Shown here in pieces: positions 1 through 11,039 of a DNA stretch of 64,000 bases (its first letter is position 1; every line of letters begins with the position of its first letter). Under the pieces are notes generated by a model. It saw only the letters and a program-made list of their open reading frames with translations, ran no database searches and was not told the DNA's origin. Origin of the DNA: Pycnopodia helianthoides. Its lineage: Eukaryota > Echinodermata > Asteroidea > Forcipulatida > Asteriidae. The stretch lies in contig CM063258.1 of NCBI GenBank assembly GCA_032158295.1, positions 10,186,583 through 10,250,582 of the forward strand. Direction: 5' to 3'. The translations under genes were made by a program, and so were the position numbers.

Positions 1-184
1 GACAAATTCTATTAGTCTTATTTCCAGTCGCAGCTGTTGAACTACGAAATGTTACGATTACCATCTGTTTATTGTATTCCAATAAATATCTAGTTAATAA
101 ATGAATAAAAAAAAGAAAAACATACATTAAATAATTAAGTAGCAAGTCCCCACGTCTCGGTCCGTCCGGGCGTCCAGGGAGCGA

Positions 185-292
185 TTTTTTCCCGTACCAC
201 ACTAGAGCCAGTGCATACACGCATAAGGTATGGGCGCTTTCCCGGATCCCTTCACTGTTGACCCCCTGTCTCAAGTGTGGTACGAGAAAAAT
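185..292. repeat. Short inverted repeat in GC-rich block
   Basis: The left arm at about 185-207 contains CCGTACCACACTAGAG. It is matched in reverse complement by CTCAAGTGTGGTACGAG at about 270-287, with an A/T run outside each arm. The arms enclose about 60 bases of spacer. The block is clearly more GC-rich than the surrounding flank, consistent with a small inserted palindromic element, but I could not identify a target duplication. Confidence 0.45.
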
Positions 293-887
293 TAAGACGA
301 CGCGAAGACGGGGTTCTCGTACAATGTATGATTTTAGCGGGGCCAACCTAGTAACACCGATGCTTTGTGTGGTGTAAGAAGGTCTGGTACCGTTACTGTT
401 ATTGCCTCTTGATTAGTGTAGTCGCGTGCTTTCTTGCACTGGGCCTTTACAGGCTTGAAATACGTATACATTTCGCGGGACATGTCTCGGGGTCAGGGGT
501 CAATGTTTGTTTGTTTAATTACCATTCACTAATTATAACACATTAAAGGTGTTTTATTGCAAGAACAACTCTTAATAAGTATAAGGAACACCTCCAAGCA
601 GTAAAATTTCATGAGATTTGAAAGGCAACGTGTTCCTTTAATTTCTGTAGAGCACCCCACTGTTACACTATAGCGCCCTCTTTCAGTCACTTGAACAGAC
701 TTTTGAAATGACAGTTTTCTTACAGAAAATGGTGTGTTCGTTTAAATAATACTTATATGTCAGTTCATAATTTGACTCAAGTGACAAGTTTAGATCATCC
801 AATTTTGTTGGATGGTTATTTTCATTGTTACATAAAGGTCCAGGATCCCCAAACTTTGCATGATACTAACTCTGAGTTGTTACTTAA

Positions 888-1610
888 AGGTATTGTACAC
901 TTTTGGTAACAGCTCAAAATCAGTGTCCACATTTTGTGTGATTAAACGTATGCATGAACAAACAAACCTGTGAAAGTTTGAGCTCAATTGGTCATCGAGG
1001 TCACGAGAAAATAGTGAAAAGAGATCTTATGTGTTTTCTGTTTTATCAAATTATCGCGCGCGATAATTACTATTGTTTTACTCGTTTCTCAGAAACGATA
1101 GCATTTTAGGCAGAAATATTTTAAGGAACCCTTTCTACCATTACTTTCTTTAAATCATGTAAGTTATGTGTGAATCTGTGAACATTTTGTTTTTCGATCT
1201 TACCAATAGTGTACAGGGAGCACATTCTGAACATTACAGAATTGGTAAGAAAAAAACTTGTAAAATATACTTTTTGATCACAGATTTACATAAAACTTAC
1301 ACGGTCTAATGATGATGATAGTAGAAAACATCCCTTGAAATATTTCTGTCTGAAATGCTATATTTGCTGAGAAATGAATAAATAATTTTCCGATTGGAGT
1401 TTATCGCTCAGTGAGCGTTTTATTCATTTGTTGAATCTATATGATTTCATGCAAATGTGTAATCAGTTTTCACTATTTTCTCGTGACCCAGATGGCCGAT
1501 CGATCTCAAACTTCTACAGGTTTGTCAGTTTATGTATATGGTGGATTACATGAAGTGCCTACACTGCCAGCAACTGTTTTGTTAGCAAAAACCAATTCTG
1601 TAATGTTCCT
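888..1610. mobile_element. 723-bp foldback (MITE-like) element flanked by TTAA
   Basis: The ends are inverted: AGGTATTGTACACTTTTGG on the left and, in reverse complement, AGGAACATTACAGAATTGG on the right, each bordered by TTAA (884-887 and 1611-1614). The arms stay complementary far inward, including an 'AAATATTTCTGYCTRAAATG' block at about 1097-1125 and 1338-1362. Terminal-like sequences (CCAATAGTGTACA and ACATTACAGAATTGG) recur at the centre, about 1203-1246, as if one element sits in another. A shorter relative lies at 24227-24611. TTAA borders would suit a piggyBac-like origin, but TTAA could also belong to the terminal repeat. No transposase is encoded. Confidence 0.7.
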
Positions 1611-1992
1611 TTAAGTTCAGTTTACAGTATTTAAAGACATTCTAAACATAAATTTGAATGTAATAAAGTTATTTATAAATATTCATAAGAAAAATAAATA
1701 TTCATGACCAACGAACATCAAAAAGGTGATTTTCCGCCGAGCAGACGACAACGCCCCATAATGTCAAAAGTGAACTTTTTAAATCATGTTCAGATCCAGA
1801 GGTTAAAGTTGTCTGCTGCCCTCTTGCTCCAAATGAGTAAGGGCACTGGTACCCATGGAACAAGCTATTAACATTGATTACCACTGGAGTTGGTTACCAC
1901 TGAGAACGGTGCAGGAAAAACCTTCGGATTTTAGCAGCAGCAAAAGTTTATTATTGTATTTCAGACACAGCAGACGGACTTGACAACTCAAC

Positions 1993-2138
1993 ATGGAATC
2001 GTTGGAAAATAGTGTCGAGCAACCGGTGTCATTGACAATTTCAGACGGCCAGCAGTCAGCCACAGAAGAAGAGAGGAAAGTTGTGCAAGAATTCAGCTAT
2101 CTTCTTGAAAAATCCAAACAGCTTTTTAACGGGTTGAG
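1993..2138 (+). CDS. SCAI: SCAI, first coding exon (residues 1-48 and part of 49)
   Basis: This exon encodes the N-terminus of SCAI, a nuclear co-factor known in mammals to bind MRTF-A (MKL1) and restrain SRF-driven transcription downstream of RhoA/Dia1, and to act with 53BP1 at DNA breaks. The ATG at 1993 has A at -3 and G at +4, a strong initiation context, and an in-frame TGA at 1981-1983 rules out an upstream extension within this exon. The first 30 residues are acidic and polar and, as expected for the family, not recognisably conserved. The segment ending KSKQLFNGL is the hallmark start of the conserved SCAI domain. The exon ends in AG before GTAAGA at 2139, splitting an Arg codon after its second base. 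The mammalian N-terminus is longer, so an additional upstream coding exon cannot be fully excluded, but the in-frame stop argues against it. Confidence 0.92.
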
Positions 2139-3332
2139 GTAAGAAACAGTGGCAGTTTTGCTGTGGACTTACATTGACATCGTGTTTTGTCCTGCCTGCT
2201 CTTGTGTATTTTGGCATTAGTAAGACTGTATGTTAACTAGTGTATATTGATTTAATGCTAACCACAAATCATGTATTGGATTCTGCTAAACAACGAAAAT
2301 ATTTATAACAAAATATGTTCACACTTTCGCTAAATAAGCTCATTGAAATTTCGTTCATAGTGTCCAAAAGGTATCCAACAAGATCAGCCTGTTGAGTTCC
2401 AAAAATTTGGAAAGAGTGTTTGTGAATTAATGGTAAAATGAAATGTTAACTTATATTGAATTAACAATAACATAAATCAATTCATCCATGCCTTGATACA
2501 CCGTTCCAGCGCACCCCTGTCCCAGCGGTGTGTGGAAATGTGCAGGGAAACCTTAAGACTTATGGTGTAGGTCTTATTTTTTATAGAAATCAAACTAGTT
2601 CTTGTCGACCTCATTCCTAATTGTAGGGGATGGGCTGTGCACCCTATCGTTTCCCTCACCACAGTCAAGCAAAGCATGCTGGGGTAAGGAGATACTTAAT
2701 GGTTTATGTGCATTTTTGTCAGCACCCCTTGTGAAATGCATGCAGTTCATGTATTCGTCAAACAAAAATAATAATTAAAAAAATAATTTCTTGCTTTCCT
2801 GCGAATGCATTTATGCAGAATTGAAAACACTTGCACCCTAAGCACACCAAATTTACACAAAGAGTAAAATAAATGTGGATTTGTTTTCCAAATTCACTTC
2901 GTGGAGATGATAGCAGAACGAACCTCATAGTTCTAGGAGTAGATTTTTAGCATCCAAGAGTAATAAATAATATTAGGGAGAAAAGTATTTACAATTTTGT
3001 TATTATTTTAGAGTAATGTCGGATGTCAGCCAAGTAAAATTGTAAAGATATTTCTATGGTGAAAGTCTAACTGGGACTATCGACTGCTTGCAGATTGTTA
3101 AAGTACTACATTTTATCTGTCAGTGCAGCTGACACGTTCAGACGTTCAGCATAATACAGTCAGTGCACAGCACAGACATTATGTGGTCTCCCTAGGGTAG
3201 TAATGTTAAATTATTTATAGCCTTCAAAGTTCAATACCTGCAACTTTTAACTGATAAAAATAAATAAGCTAAAGTTCTAATTATAAATTTTCAGTTGATT
3301 TCTCATCGAGCTAAAGATTCACTGTTTCACCA

Positions 3333-3480
3333 GGGAACGATTTCATCCAGCAATTGAGATGGAAACAGTTTTGTGCACACTGAATGCTAATATTGATGAA
3401 TTTTGAGTAGCAACTGTGTTTTGTGTAGCATTTTGCTTTGCTGCACAAGGGAAATTGTTCACTGAATGCTCAGCACTACT
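3333..3480. repeat. Dispersed repeat copy ('GAGTAGCAACTG' family)
   Basis: Shares an ordered set of blocks with 15725-15905: CAGGGA...AATT near the start, GTGCACTGAATGCTA-like text, GAGTAGCAACTG, TTTTGTGTAGCATTTTGC, and an AGAAATT/GAAATT...TTCAC end. The two copies are diverged and lie in introns 1 and 3. I could not assign a class. Confidence 0.6.
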
Positions 3481-3769
3481 TTCACTCTATTCACGTATAA
3501 TGTTAAGCTTGCTGGAACACAATTTGCATAATGGTGAAACAATGTGAGCAGTAGTTCAAATGACATGTATACTTCTTTTTTCTGACCCAAATCATTCCTG
3601 AACTTTTACTGTTGTGAATTGTAAAACACTGCTTGTGTGGACTGGGCGAACGTCAGTGCAGATTTTCTGTTTTTCTGTACAAAGTTAACAATGACTATGA
3701 CTATTTTTTGCAACCATGTTCTGTTAAAGAGAGATCAAGTAATAAACCACAAGGGAAACTGACTGTAAA

Positions 3770-4048
3770 TTTTTAATAATTTGGGGTTGATTTTAAAGAA
3801 AAAGTTACTATAGAGGGCTTTGAACCAACGACCTCCGGATTAATGTGCAGGTGCTCTACCACCTGAGCTATCTACATGTATAACCCTATGTTGACGGTCT
3901 CCCTATTTTGTCATTGACAAAATAGGAAGACCGCCAAAATAGGGCTAGATAGCTCAGTTGGTAGAGCACCAGCATGTTGATCCAGAGGTCGTTGGTTAAA
4001 ATCCCGCATTTTACACACCCCTAGTAAATTTTCATCCCCAAATTAAAG
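3770..4048. mobile_element. Foldback element with tRNA-like arms
   Basis: The two halves are inverted copies. The right half reads as a tRNA-like head with box A (TAGCTCAGTTGGTAGAGC, 3950-3967) and a degenerate box B (GGTTAAAATCCC, 3993-4004); the left half is its reverse complement (GCTCTACCACCTGAGCTA, 3853-3870). The axis is a near-perfect palindrome, CCTATTTTGTCATTGACAAAATAGG, at about 3902-3926. The outer arms also pair (TTTGGGGTTGA on the left, TCATCCCCAAA on the right). Direct repeats of AAAGAGAGATC plus an AATAAA tail flank the element (about 3726-3746 and 4045-4064). It is not a tRNA gene: no half has intact box B and acceptor stems. A partial relative lies at 12890-12990. Confidence 0.65.
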
Positions 4049-4302
4049 AGAGATCGTAATAAAATTAAGTGCATTTTCAAAAGTGAGTAAATTTATACTT
4101 TTCACAGTTCACTTCAAGTGATTTTCCTTGTTCAATCCTTTCAAATGTTTCATGCTATCAGCAATAAAACATAACATTGAATGACCTGAACTGTGTTACA
4201 GTCACCTTTAAAATCAATGTAATCCTTGCATATTCTGGCTTCTTTGGTTTCTCTTTTGTTTTTTTTGTTTTGATTGAATGCTATTCTCATCATCTCATGT
4301 AA

Positions 4303-4345
4303 AATGGCCTTGTCCCTACAAAAGTAAAATTGCAGACCTAATGCA
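4303..4345. repeat. Short copy of the 'AAATGGCCTTG' dispersed repeat
   Basis: AAAATGGCCTTGTCCCT followed by a CAGACCTAATGC-like end resembles parts of better copies at 7085-7190 and 45300-45415. Only a fragment remains here. Confidence 0.4.
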
Positions 4346-4885
4346 ATTAAAGTTGATTGACTTTTCCTTTTCGTTGGTCATTCTTTGTTTTTGTTTTTGA
4401 CATTAACCAAGAGAGCCTCTCAGCATCTATGTACAGTAACTCAACATAGAAACCTTTTTTGACTGTGAGAATGTTGCAGGCATAATATTCTTCCTACTTT
4501 TAAATCTTGATTTTTGGGTGCTCAGAAAATTCAGCGAAATTGTTATTAAATTGCCTGAAGAAAGTCTCAAGGTCAGCCCCTGTACTCAATAGAATTTTCC
4601 TACTTTCTCATGTTCGTCATTGGTACTCCTGTGACTGCTTGTCCCCCCAGAAGCATATTCAGTACCTCATTCATGAGCTCTTGCACAACCAGGGGGCGGG
4701 AGACATATTTTATATATTTTTAATGACAGAATTTAAAGTGGAGGTAAAATATACCCATGGGTCTATGGATCTAAAACACACACACACTGATACAATGATA
4801 TAGTTTTCAAACAAACTTGATGAATCTTCAGAATAACCAACTATCCCATAATTTATATTTTGAAACAATGTTTTTGTTTCCACAG

Positions 4886-4981
4886 AGATCTCCCACAGTA
4901 TGGACACAAGCAGTGGCAGTCATATTTTGGCCGCACTTTTGATGTGTACACAAAGCTCTGGAAGTTCCAACAACAAAATAG
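4886..4981 (+). CDS. SCAI: SCAI, second coding exon (residues 49-80 and part of 81)
   Basis: This 96-base exon continues the conserved SCAI domain. After the Arg completed from exon 1 it reads DLPQYGHKQWQSYFGRTF and then DVYTKLWKFQQQN, a segment almost unchanged between this animal and vertebrates as I remember the family, rich in aromatic residues. The acceptor is TTTCCACAG (4877-4885) and the donor GTAAGTGG (4982). The last codon is again split after two bases (AG). The exon length is a multiple of three, so skipping it would keep the frame. The strict match to the family over its whole length, framed by two good splice sites, makes this call secure even though the open frame is too short to stand out alone. 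Confidence 0.95.
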
Positions 4982-5139
4982 GTAAGTGGACAAAGTATGC
5001 CGATCCTTTGACAAGTTTAACAAAGTGGTCATAAATGATGGCCATGGTATCAGTTGGATGCCTGGTTAGGTGTGTATTTGGGCAATCTGCTTCAATTGTG
5101 AAAACATTGGTGAACCCTATTTTATATTTCAATGACATT

Positions 5140-5525
5140 TAGTATTGCCGTATTGCGAGTTAGATTTGAATGATGTCTGGTACAATGCCTTGATCGATTA
5201 CAAATGAATGCTCAATTTGAGTTCCTTGGTATAAATCCAGTGTTACCAGGTCAGTTGGTTCAGGCAAGCTCATGGCATTGCAACCTACAGATGGGCAAAG
5301 CCTGGTACTATTGTGGCATGGGAATGATACATTTTCATTCAGAATTGTGTACGGGTGTTCATTGTCTCTTACATGAGTATGCAAAAGCTTGCCCCAAACC
5401 ATGTGACATAGGAACTATCTCTTTTCTGAGGAATTCAAATTTAAGCACTCATTTGAGACTAAAGTATGCAAGTCATTGTACCAGATATTATTCAAATCTA
5501 ACTCGTAAATGGCTATTCGCAATCA
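5140..5525. mobile_element. Foldback element with about 85-bp inverted arms
   Basis: GAGTTAGATTTGAATGATGT with CTGGTACAATGCCTTG at 5157-5195 is mirrored by the reverse complement of 5466-5505. The pairing continues inward (AATGAATGCTCAATTTGAGT against a matching block near 5425-5450) and outward through an ATTGC...ACGAG border. The spacer is about 190 bases. The 144-aa open frame across it is a by-product of this structure, not a gene. No target duplication was resolved. Confidence 0.65.
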
Positions 5526-5553
5526 AATGGTTTGGACACCCTGTATTTCATAT

Positions 5554-5671
5554 TAAGGTCTTGTCCGAATTGATGGCTACGGCTATGACTGTTGCTAAGG
5601 TGGTTTTAGCTAAGGATGACTTGGCGATCCAGCTGTAGCCATAGCCTTAGCCGGCAATTTGGACATGGCCT
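5554..5671. mobile_element. Small palindromic element ('TGTCCRAATTG')
   Basis: Left end AAGGTCTTGTCCGAATTG with GGCTACGGCTATG. The right end, in reverse complement, reads AGGCCATGTCCAAATTGCC with GGCTAAGGCTATGG. The arms are about 40 bp and the whole insert about 118 bp. This is typical of a short MITE; the superfamily is unknown. Confidence 0.65.
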
Positions 5672-5699
5672 ATTTGTTCCTAGATCCTGGCTCAAACTT

Positions 5700-5860
5700 T
5701 TTAAGAATCAACAGATGAAGCTTGCTGTTTTGGGCAATATATTTTGCAGGTTGTGGGTTCGAATCCCACCCAAGTAATATGCCTGTTGATTTGTTCCCCT
5801 CCGGACTTGGGAAAGCACTGAGTGTACAGTGTTTATCACACTCTGTGAAGAGTGCATGTA
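5700..5860 (+). mobile_element. tRNA-derived SINE fragment (family S2)
   Basis: An intact box B-like segment, GGTTGTGGGTTCGAATCCCA (5749-5768), is followed by CACTGAGTGTACAGTGTTTATCA. The same tail follows the tRNA-like head at 31468-31620. The box A half is degraded, so it is a decayed SINE and not a tRNA gene. Confidence 0.6.
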
Positions 5861-7084
5861 AAACCAAAAGTAATATATTTTGCTTTTTCGTTAGGACACA
5901 ACACAACGACCTTTTCTCAGATGAGATTACTATTACATTGTAGTACCAACAAACTAGTATTTTTTCCCCATATGTTTGCAGGCTGATTATTTCAAAGGCA
6001 TGTTTTTTTACATCATCAATTTTTCTCCCTCTAAATTTAGCATGATGTTTGTCGTTGAGGCAGATTAGTTTGAGATTTACCAATATTGTAGGGGGACTCT
6101 CAATTGCAGAATTTCATTAAAGGCTAGTTATTAACTTCTTATTCTCATCACTCATCATGTACATGTTTGTCATGTATGTTTCATGCCCTTACCCTGGGGG
6201 TCTGCTTACTGTATGATCTAAGTGAGCTGATGCAGGGATTATGTGCTATTAATGAAGCATATCAAGGGGCAGGGTTGTGCTAACATATTTAGGTATCACC
6301 GTCCTCCGGGGAAATTACCCCTCTGCTAACTGAGTTAGATTACCTGCTAGTATCAGATTCTGGTTTACCAGTGTACAATGTGTGGAACCATTCGTACTCT
6401 CTCAGGGTTATCAGAGATGAAATGAACCTTGTTAATGTGGTGATCCATCTGGCCTGTCCATGGGATGAATCCTGTTCATTCACATACTGTAGTCTCTGTG
6501 AAGTTAAAGATACACATGTCGCACACGATTGGGTATGATAAAAAAAGCCTTATAAAGTTTGTCAATGTGAAAGCTTACTTCTTATAAACTTGAAAAAAGA
6601 AAGAAAAATGGCTGTTGCAAACTGTTAACTCACATAAAATAACATGTGGTGTACAATGTATGCAAAAAGGCTAATGACCTTTCGCAGGTATTTCTCAGAG
6701 GCTAATTTGACCCCTTGCACTGATGCCACATGCAACTACTCTCTGCCATGGACTGCCATTTTGAGATTCAAATTACTGTAAACTCTAAAGAGTGCACATC
6801 TACGAGTGCACATCTACATGTAACCACACACGCTTTGCTTTTAAGATGCACACTGCACAGTAACACATCAGGAACCTGGCTTCCAAAATGGTGAACTCAA
6901 TATTTGTTATGGTGATGACGTTGGGTGAACTGGGTCAATAGATGTGATGTAGGCTAATGTCGTTTCTGTCAGAAATGGTAGGACAATGTGCAAATAAATT
7001 GTACCGGAACCCTCAGTGCCTTTGAACATAAAAAAACATGAACAATATATTTTTGCCATGGCCACTATTGCCGTGGTCTTGGTG

Positions 7085-7190
7085 CCAAGGCTTCAAAAAG
7101 ATTTCACAAAGACTTTAGATTTTCCGATGGAAGTGCCCTTTGCAAAATTAAAATGGCCTTGCTCTTTCAAAGATTAAATTCCAGGCCTGT
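7085..7190. repeat. Dispersed repeat copy ('ATGGCCTTGC...CCAGGCCTG')
   Basis: Shares GCCRTGGYCTTGG-like text, a TTTCCRATGGAAKTGCCCT block, AAAATGGCCTTGCYCT and CCAGGCCTG, in order, with 45300-45415. A more diverged copy lies at 28890-29030. Class unknown. Confidence 0.6.
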
Positions 7191-8900
7191 ATAAATATAG
7201 CATCTTTAAATTGTAGTACACCTTCAGATACATTTTGGAGACAGAGAGTTTATTCGCTGCAGCTTTGGATTATAGAAGGAACATGAACCCTCATGCACTG
7301 ACTGTTAGACTTATTAGATTCCCTTAGTCATTCTGCAGATTTGTAAATAAATCAAACACAGCATATTCACTGATTATGTTAAATCATTTTATGCAGACTT
7401 GTAATTCTTTTACAAACAAAATGTCAGTGTTGTTCAAATAATTATTGAAAATTTCCAAACTTTTTTGCATAAATACATAATCTAAGAAAGGAATACATAA
7501 TTTTAGCATGAGAAGTATTAAATCCTCTGCGGTCCTTCTTTTTAAAATTTTAACTCAGTTCTCTAATGACTAAGTGAAGATGGATTTGATAGCTATCCTA
7601 CGTACTTTTTTTGTTACGTGAGGCTATAGAACTGGAGAAGATACCTGGGCCTTCATCAAGGGTGGCACACATTCACCTGAACCTCTTCTCTGTTTTATTC
7701 AAATCACATTTCAGCCAGAGGGGTAAGAATCATCCCCGCCCATCCACACTTTCTCATTATTTCACGAAAATTGACGCTCGTTGTTTTTCCTTTGCGAGAA
7801 CCCTTCTGGGGAGAGAGCAGCTCGAATTCGGACCCCAAGGGTGTAAGTGGCAACACCAAATGCACGCTCGTGGCTCCTGCAGAACACTAATGAATGTCTG
7901 AGCTGGTCTGTGTACGAGCCTAATCTATGCAATTATTTGGAAACATGATGTCTAAGTGCATTTGCAGAGGCTGATCTTGGTTGTTTTGATCAGGTGTGGT
8001 CCGTTCAAAGTGTAATGGCCGAAACTGTAACCGGGCCAGAGAGCGTTGCCGAGTTGACAAGGAATGCAAATTATGGTGGTTCATGCTAAAAAATCTCAAT
8101 AAAATCTGGATGTATTTTTGAGTTCCCTGATTCTAAATTCCTAATTTCTAAAAGTACCTCTTTAATTAAAGCAATACCGTCCATTACTTTTGTGTAATTG
8201 CTAATCATGATTACAAAGTACAAGGACATCATCCACTTTGAAGAAAGAAATTGGAATTGAAATTAATAGAATCATCAGACACAGCTGCGCCCTCTGCTTA
8301 TTGTCGCATTGCACGATACCTTAACGTGATCAGAGAAAAAGGAAGTGTGACATAATGAAACATCTTGTGCTCATCTTTCGTGTGCCGTCCACTTTTGATA
8401 CTTAATTCCTCAAAAGAATAGGCGACAGAATCATCATCCAGGAGTTGTTGACGCGGAATCTACACGACCAGGTTTTTCCATGGCCAGGAAGTTGTGGCAT
8501 TCAACTGTAGTCCGCCGCCAGCTTCAATTTGAAATTGAAGTCAAAGTCTTTATGATACCGGAGAGATTTAAAATAAATTGGAAAGAATGTGAGAGAGTTG
8601 CAAAAGGCATAAATCTCCATAAGAAGTATTACAGTTAAATTCACAGCAGATGGATTTCCTCTCATTAAAATGTATAGTGTGATCGGTTCCATTGCAAAGC
8701 TGAGAAAAATCCTGTCTTTATACGAGTTAAAGTTCAAGGACTTAACTAAGAGATGATTATTTCCACTTTTTTGGACAGGGAATGCCGACATATTGTTTAA
8801 AGTTAAGAAAATCAGGTCTTATACACTTTGAAGAATTATGTGTGTTCACTGGACATTGTGAATTACTGTACTAGGTTTACATGGCAACGTGAATATTAAT

Positions 8901-9433
8901 AGACTGTGCAAGTCTTGTACCGATCAGAAACGAGAAAACATCAAACAAAAATGATTTTTTTCTATGAAATTGAATCTTCTTTTAAAATTCTATTTCTATA
9001 AAATTCTTGAAAATAAAAACACCTGTAGCAATTTGTTTTTTTATTTAAATACAATTTCAATTTTTTAATTAATTTTAAAAGCAATTTGTTAAAATGAATA
9101 AATAAAAATTATTTTTTAGAAACCCCGTTTTGCCGCCCAAAATTGATTTAACATCAACATCAGTTTGGCAAAATTCTTAACTGTTAACAAGAAACGAGAA
9201 TGGAGATCAGGTCTTATTCTCGGGTTTTTGTTTATTGATTTGTTAAATTTATTTCACTTTCATGCATGGCTAAATATTTCTTTCCTGCAACAATATGATT
9301 AAATTGTTTGTAGCCCAAAACTATGGTAAAACTATGGTATTTCAAGAAGAAGAATCGTGCACACGTAAAACTCAGTATGGTTTGGACCAACTTGGTCCCA
9401 GAAGTTTGAATACGTGTAAGACTTACTCAGTCT
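8901..9433. mobile_element. 533-bp element with AGACTGTGCAAGTCTT ends, copy 1
   Basis: Starts AGACTGTGCAAGTCTTG. The right end in reverse complement is AGACTGAGTAAGTCTTACACG, then a TTCAAACTTCTGGGACC segment that reappears near the left end of the copy at 45924-46479. The two copies are in opposite orientation, about 36.5 kb apart. The interior is very AT-rich and has no transposase. A CAAGTT...AACTTG palindrome sits in the right arm. Confidence 0.65.
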
Positions 9434-10678
9434 GTACATGTACATTCATGTACACATCCTCTAAGAATACGTGTAGCATTAGTTGATGTTGGAATACAAT
9501 ATACACAAGTACACAGATGTACAAATGTGTGTAGTATTTGTAAATATGTCTTGTCTGTTGGTGGAATACTTGAAGAGGGAAGTATGGATTGAGAGTGGGG
9601 AAGGCGTGCATTATTAATGATATTGTGTGTGCTAAGCCACAGTCAAGGGTACTCCTTTTGTCACAAAGACACCGTTATGAAAAACAAAATTTACAAAGCA
9701 AACTGCTTTGCAGATCTTGTGTTAAAAAAAACTTGAGTACTTAAATTTTTTCATTGATCAAGCACTGGGTAATAGATTGATAATGGTAATGTTGAAATTA
9801 CCTTTTACATTAGGCTAAAACATCTGTGGATTAAATCTGATAATCATTGCAGAGACACACATGTATACGCACAAAAACAAACTCCATGTATAATGATTAC
9901 AGCTGTGCACTTCTGTTGTGTTGTGGTTGTTTTTACTAAACAACTGTAGCCTGAACAATATATTCTATAAGCAAAGATCTGCCGATGGAAAATGAGATTC
10001 ATACCAAACATAATTAACTGTTGCCATAGGGAGCTCTTTGTGGAATCTAATCTTCTTAGGAAATATTAACCCTTCTGTGGCAAACAAAAATCCCTGAAAA
10101 TGCAAAGCTTTGCCGAACTGAACTCACTGACATTAAGCATCCCGGAAATCTTAGATGCTTTCACCAGTGAGGGCAAAAACCAATCCAACACACTGCCTCA
10201 TCAGGGTCCTTAAGTCGGTCGGCCCAGCGGACAATTTCCAAGATTAAAACTACGCCATAATCCCATGGATTCTCTCTAAATTCCACCACCAGAAAAAGCA
10301 AAATATATATAATTTCTTCTTTTTTGTTGTTGGGGGTGGGGGTGGGGAGGGTAAGAGAGGAGATAGATTGCTCAAGACTTCCTGTGGAAATTTAGAATGT
10401 GGTCAGTCATCATCATGCATACTGTAGTCTTTCTCTGTCACATGAATGATAATGATGAAGATGATGATGATAAAATCCCATCCTTCTTTACATGTAATGT
10501 GCATATGCTGCATACTTGGAGAAATCATGCAATTTCCTGGTTGGCCACATTCCAGAACTTGAGCTTCAAGAAAATCAGCAACAACAAAAACAGATTGTCA
10601 GAAACTGTTTTCTTAAGCTGTGTGCCTGCTATTGCGCTGTAGATAATGAAAGTTTAATTGCATACGCCTTGGTATTAA

Positions 10679-11039
10679 AGGCAAAGTATACCTTTGGGTT
10701 TTGGAATCGTTCAATTTTTTTAATCATAAATGTAGATATATACAATAAAACTAACCTGTGAAAAGTTCATTGCAAAAGGTGGTAGCGCTTTTGAGATATC
10801 GCCGAAAATCTGGAGCAGTTATGTCCACGCAGGAAAGAGAATCCGAAATGGAATACATTCTGAGAATCATTTCATGCATGAAACATTTCTCAGATTTAAA
10901 TTTTTTGAATCCCTTTCTCTAAAACAACTTTCCTTAGAAGGGGATCATTTCTCAAAATGTTATTCATTATCAACAGCCGCAGTACTGTTTACCAAGTGAG
11001 CTTTTATGGTCTTAACTTTTGGAGTAAAATAAATCGGCC
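10679..11039. mobile_element. TTAA-bordered MITE, family A copy 1
   Basis: Starts AGGCAAAGTATACC after TTAA (10675-10678). The interior shares AACCTGTGAAAA...TTCATT, CTGGAGCAGTTATG, CATGAAACATTTCTCAG, TCCTTAGAAGGGGATC, CAACAGCCGCAGT and TTTTATGGTC blocks with copies at 17869-18223 and 52131-52512. The right end has decayed; a TTAA lies at 11040-11043. Confidence 0.7.

Larger units (their letters stand above)
1..1992. other. 5' flank of SCAI, no gene seen
   Basis: No convincing coding region is visible here. The stretch holds an A-rich segment (about 85-125), a GC-richer block (about 130-520) with a short inverted repeat, and the foldback element at 888-1610. The last 380 bases before the SCAI start contain a TATA-like AT run near 1672-1685, but nothing that clearly defines a promoter. 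A pyrimidine-rich run ending in TTTCAG at 1959-1964 resembles a 3' splice site, so the first coding exon may begin at 1965 with an untranslated exon further upstream; this is inference. Confidence 0.5.
2139..4885 (+). other. SCAI intron 1 (2.7 kb)
   Basis: The intron has a canonical GTAAGA donor and a TTTCCACAG acceptor. Besides the tRNA-like palindrome at 3770-4048 and a dispersed repeat at 3333-3480, the sequence is AT-rich with no convincing gene. Short open frames within it have no recognisable domains and no splice or start context. Confidence 0.85.

Noticed and set aside
664..684. GCGCCCTCT motif resembling half of a CTCF site
   Set aside because: Short match to part of a consensus; also seen near 8288, likely chance or part of a repeat.
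5204..5638. 144-aa open frame on +
   Set aside because: It runs through two palindromic elements, shares no domain with any family I know and has no splice context.
7611..7901. 96-aa frame on +
   Set aside because: No known domain, no splice sites and composition like the surrounding intron.
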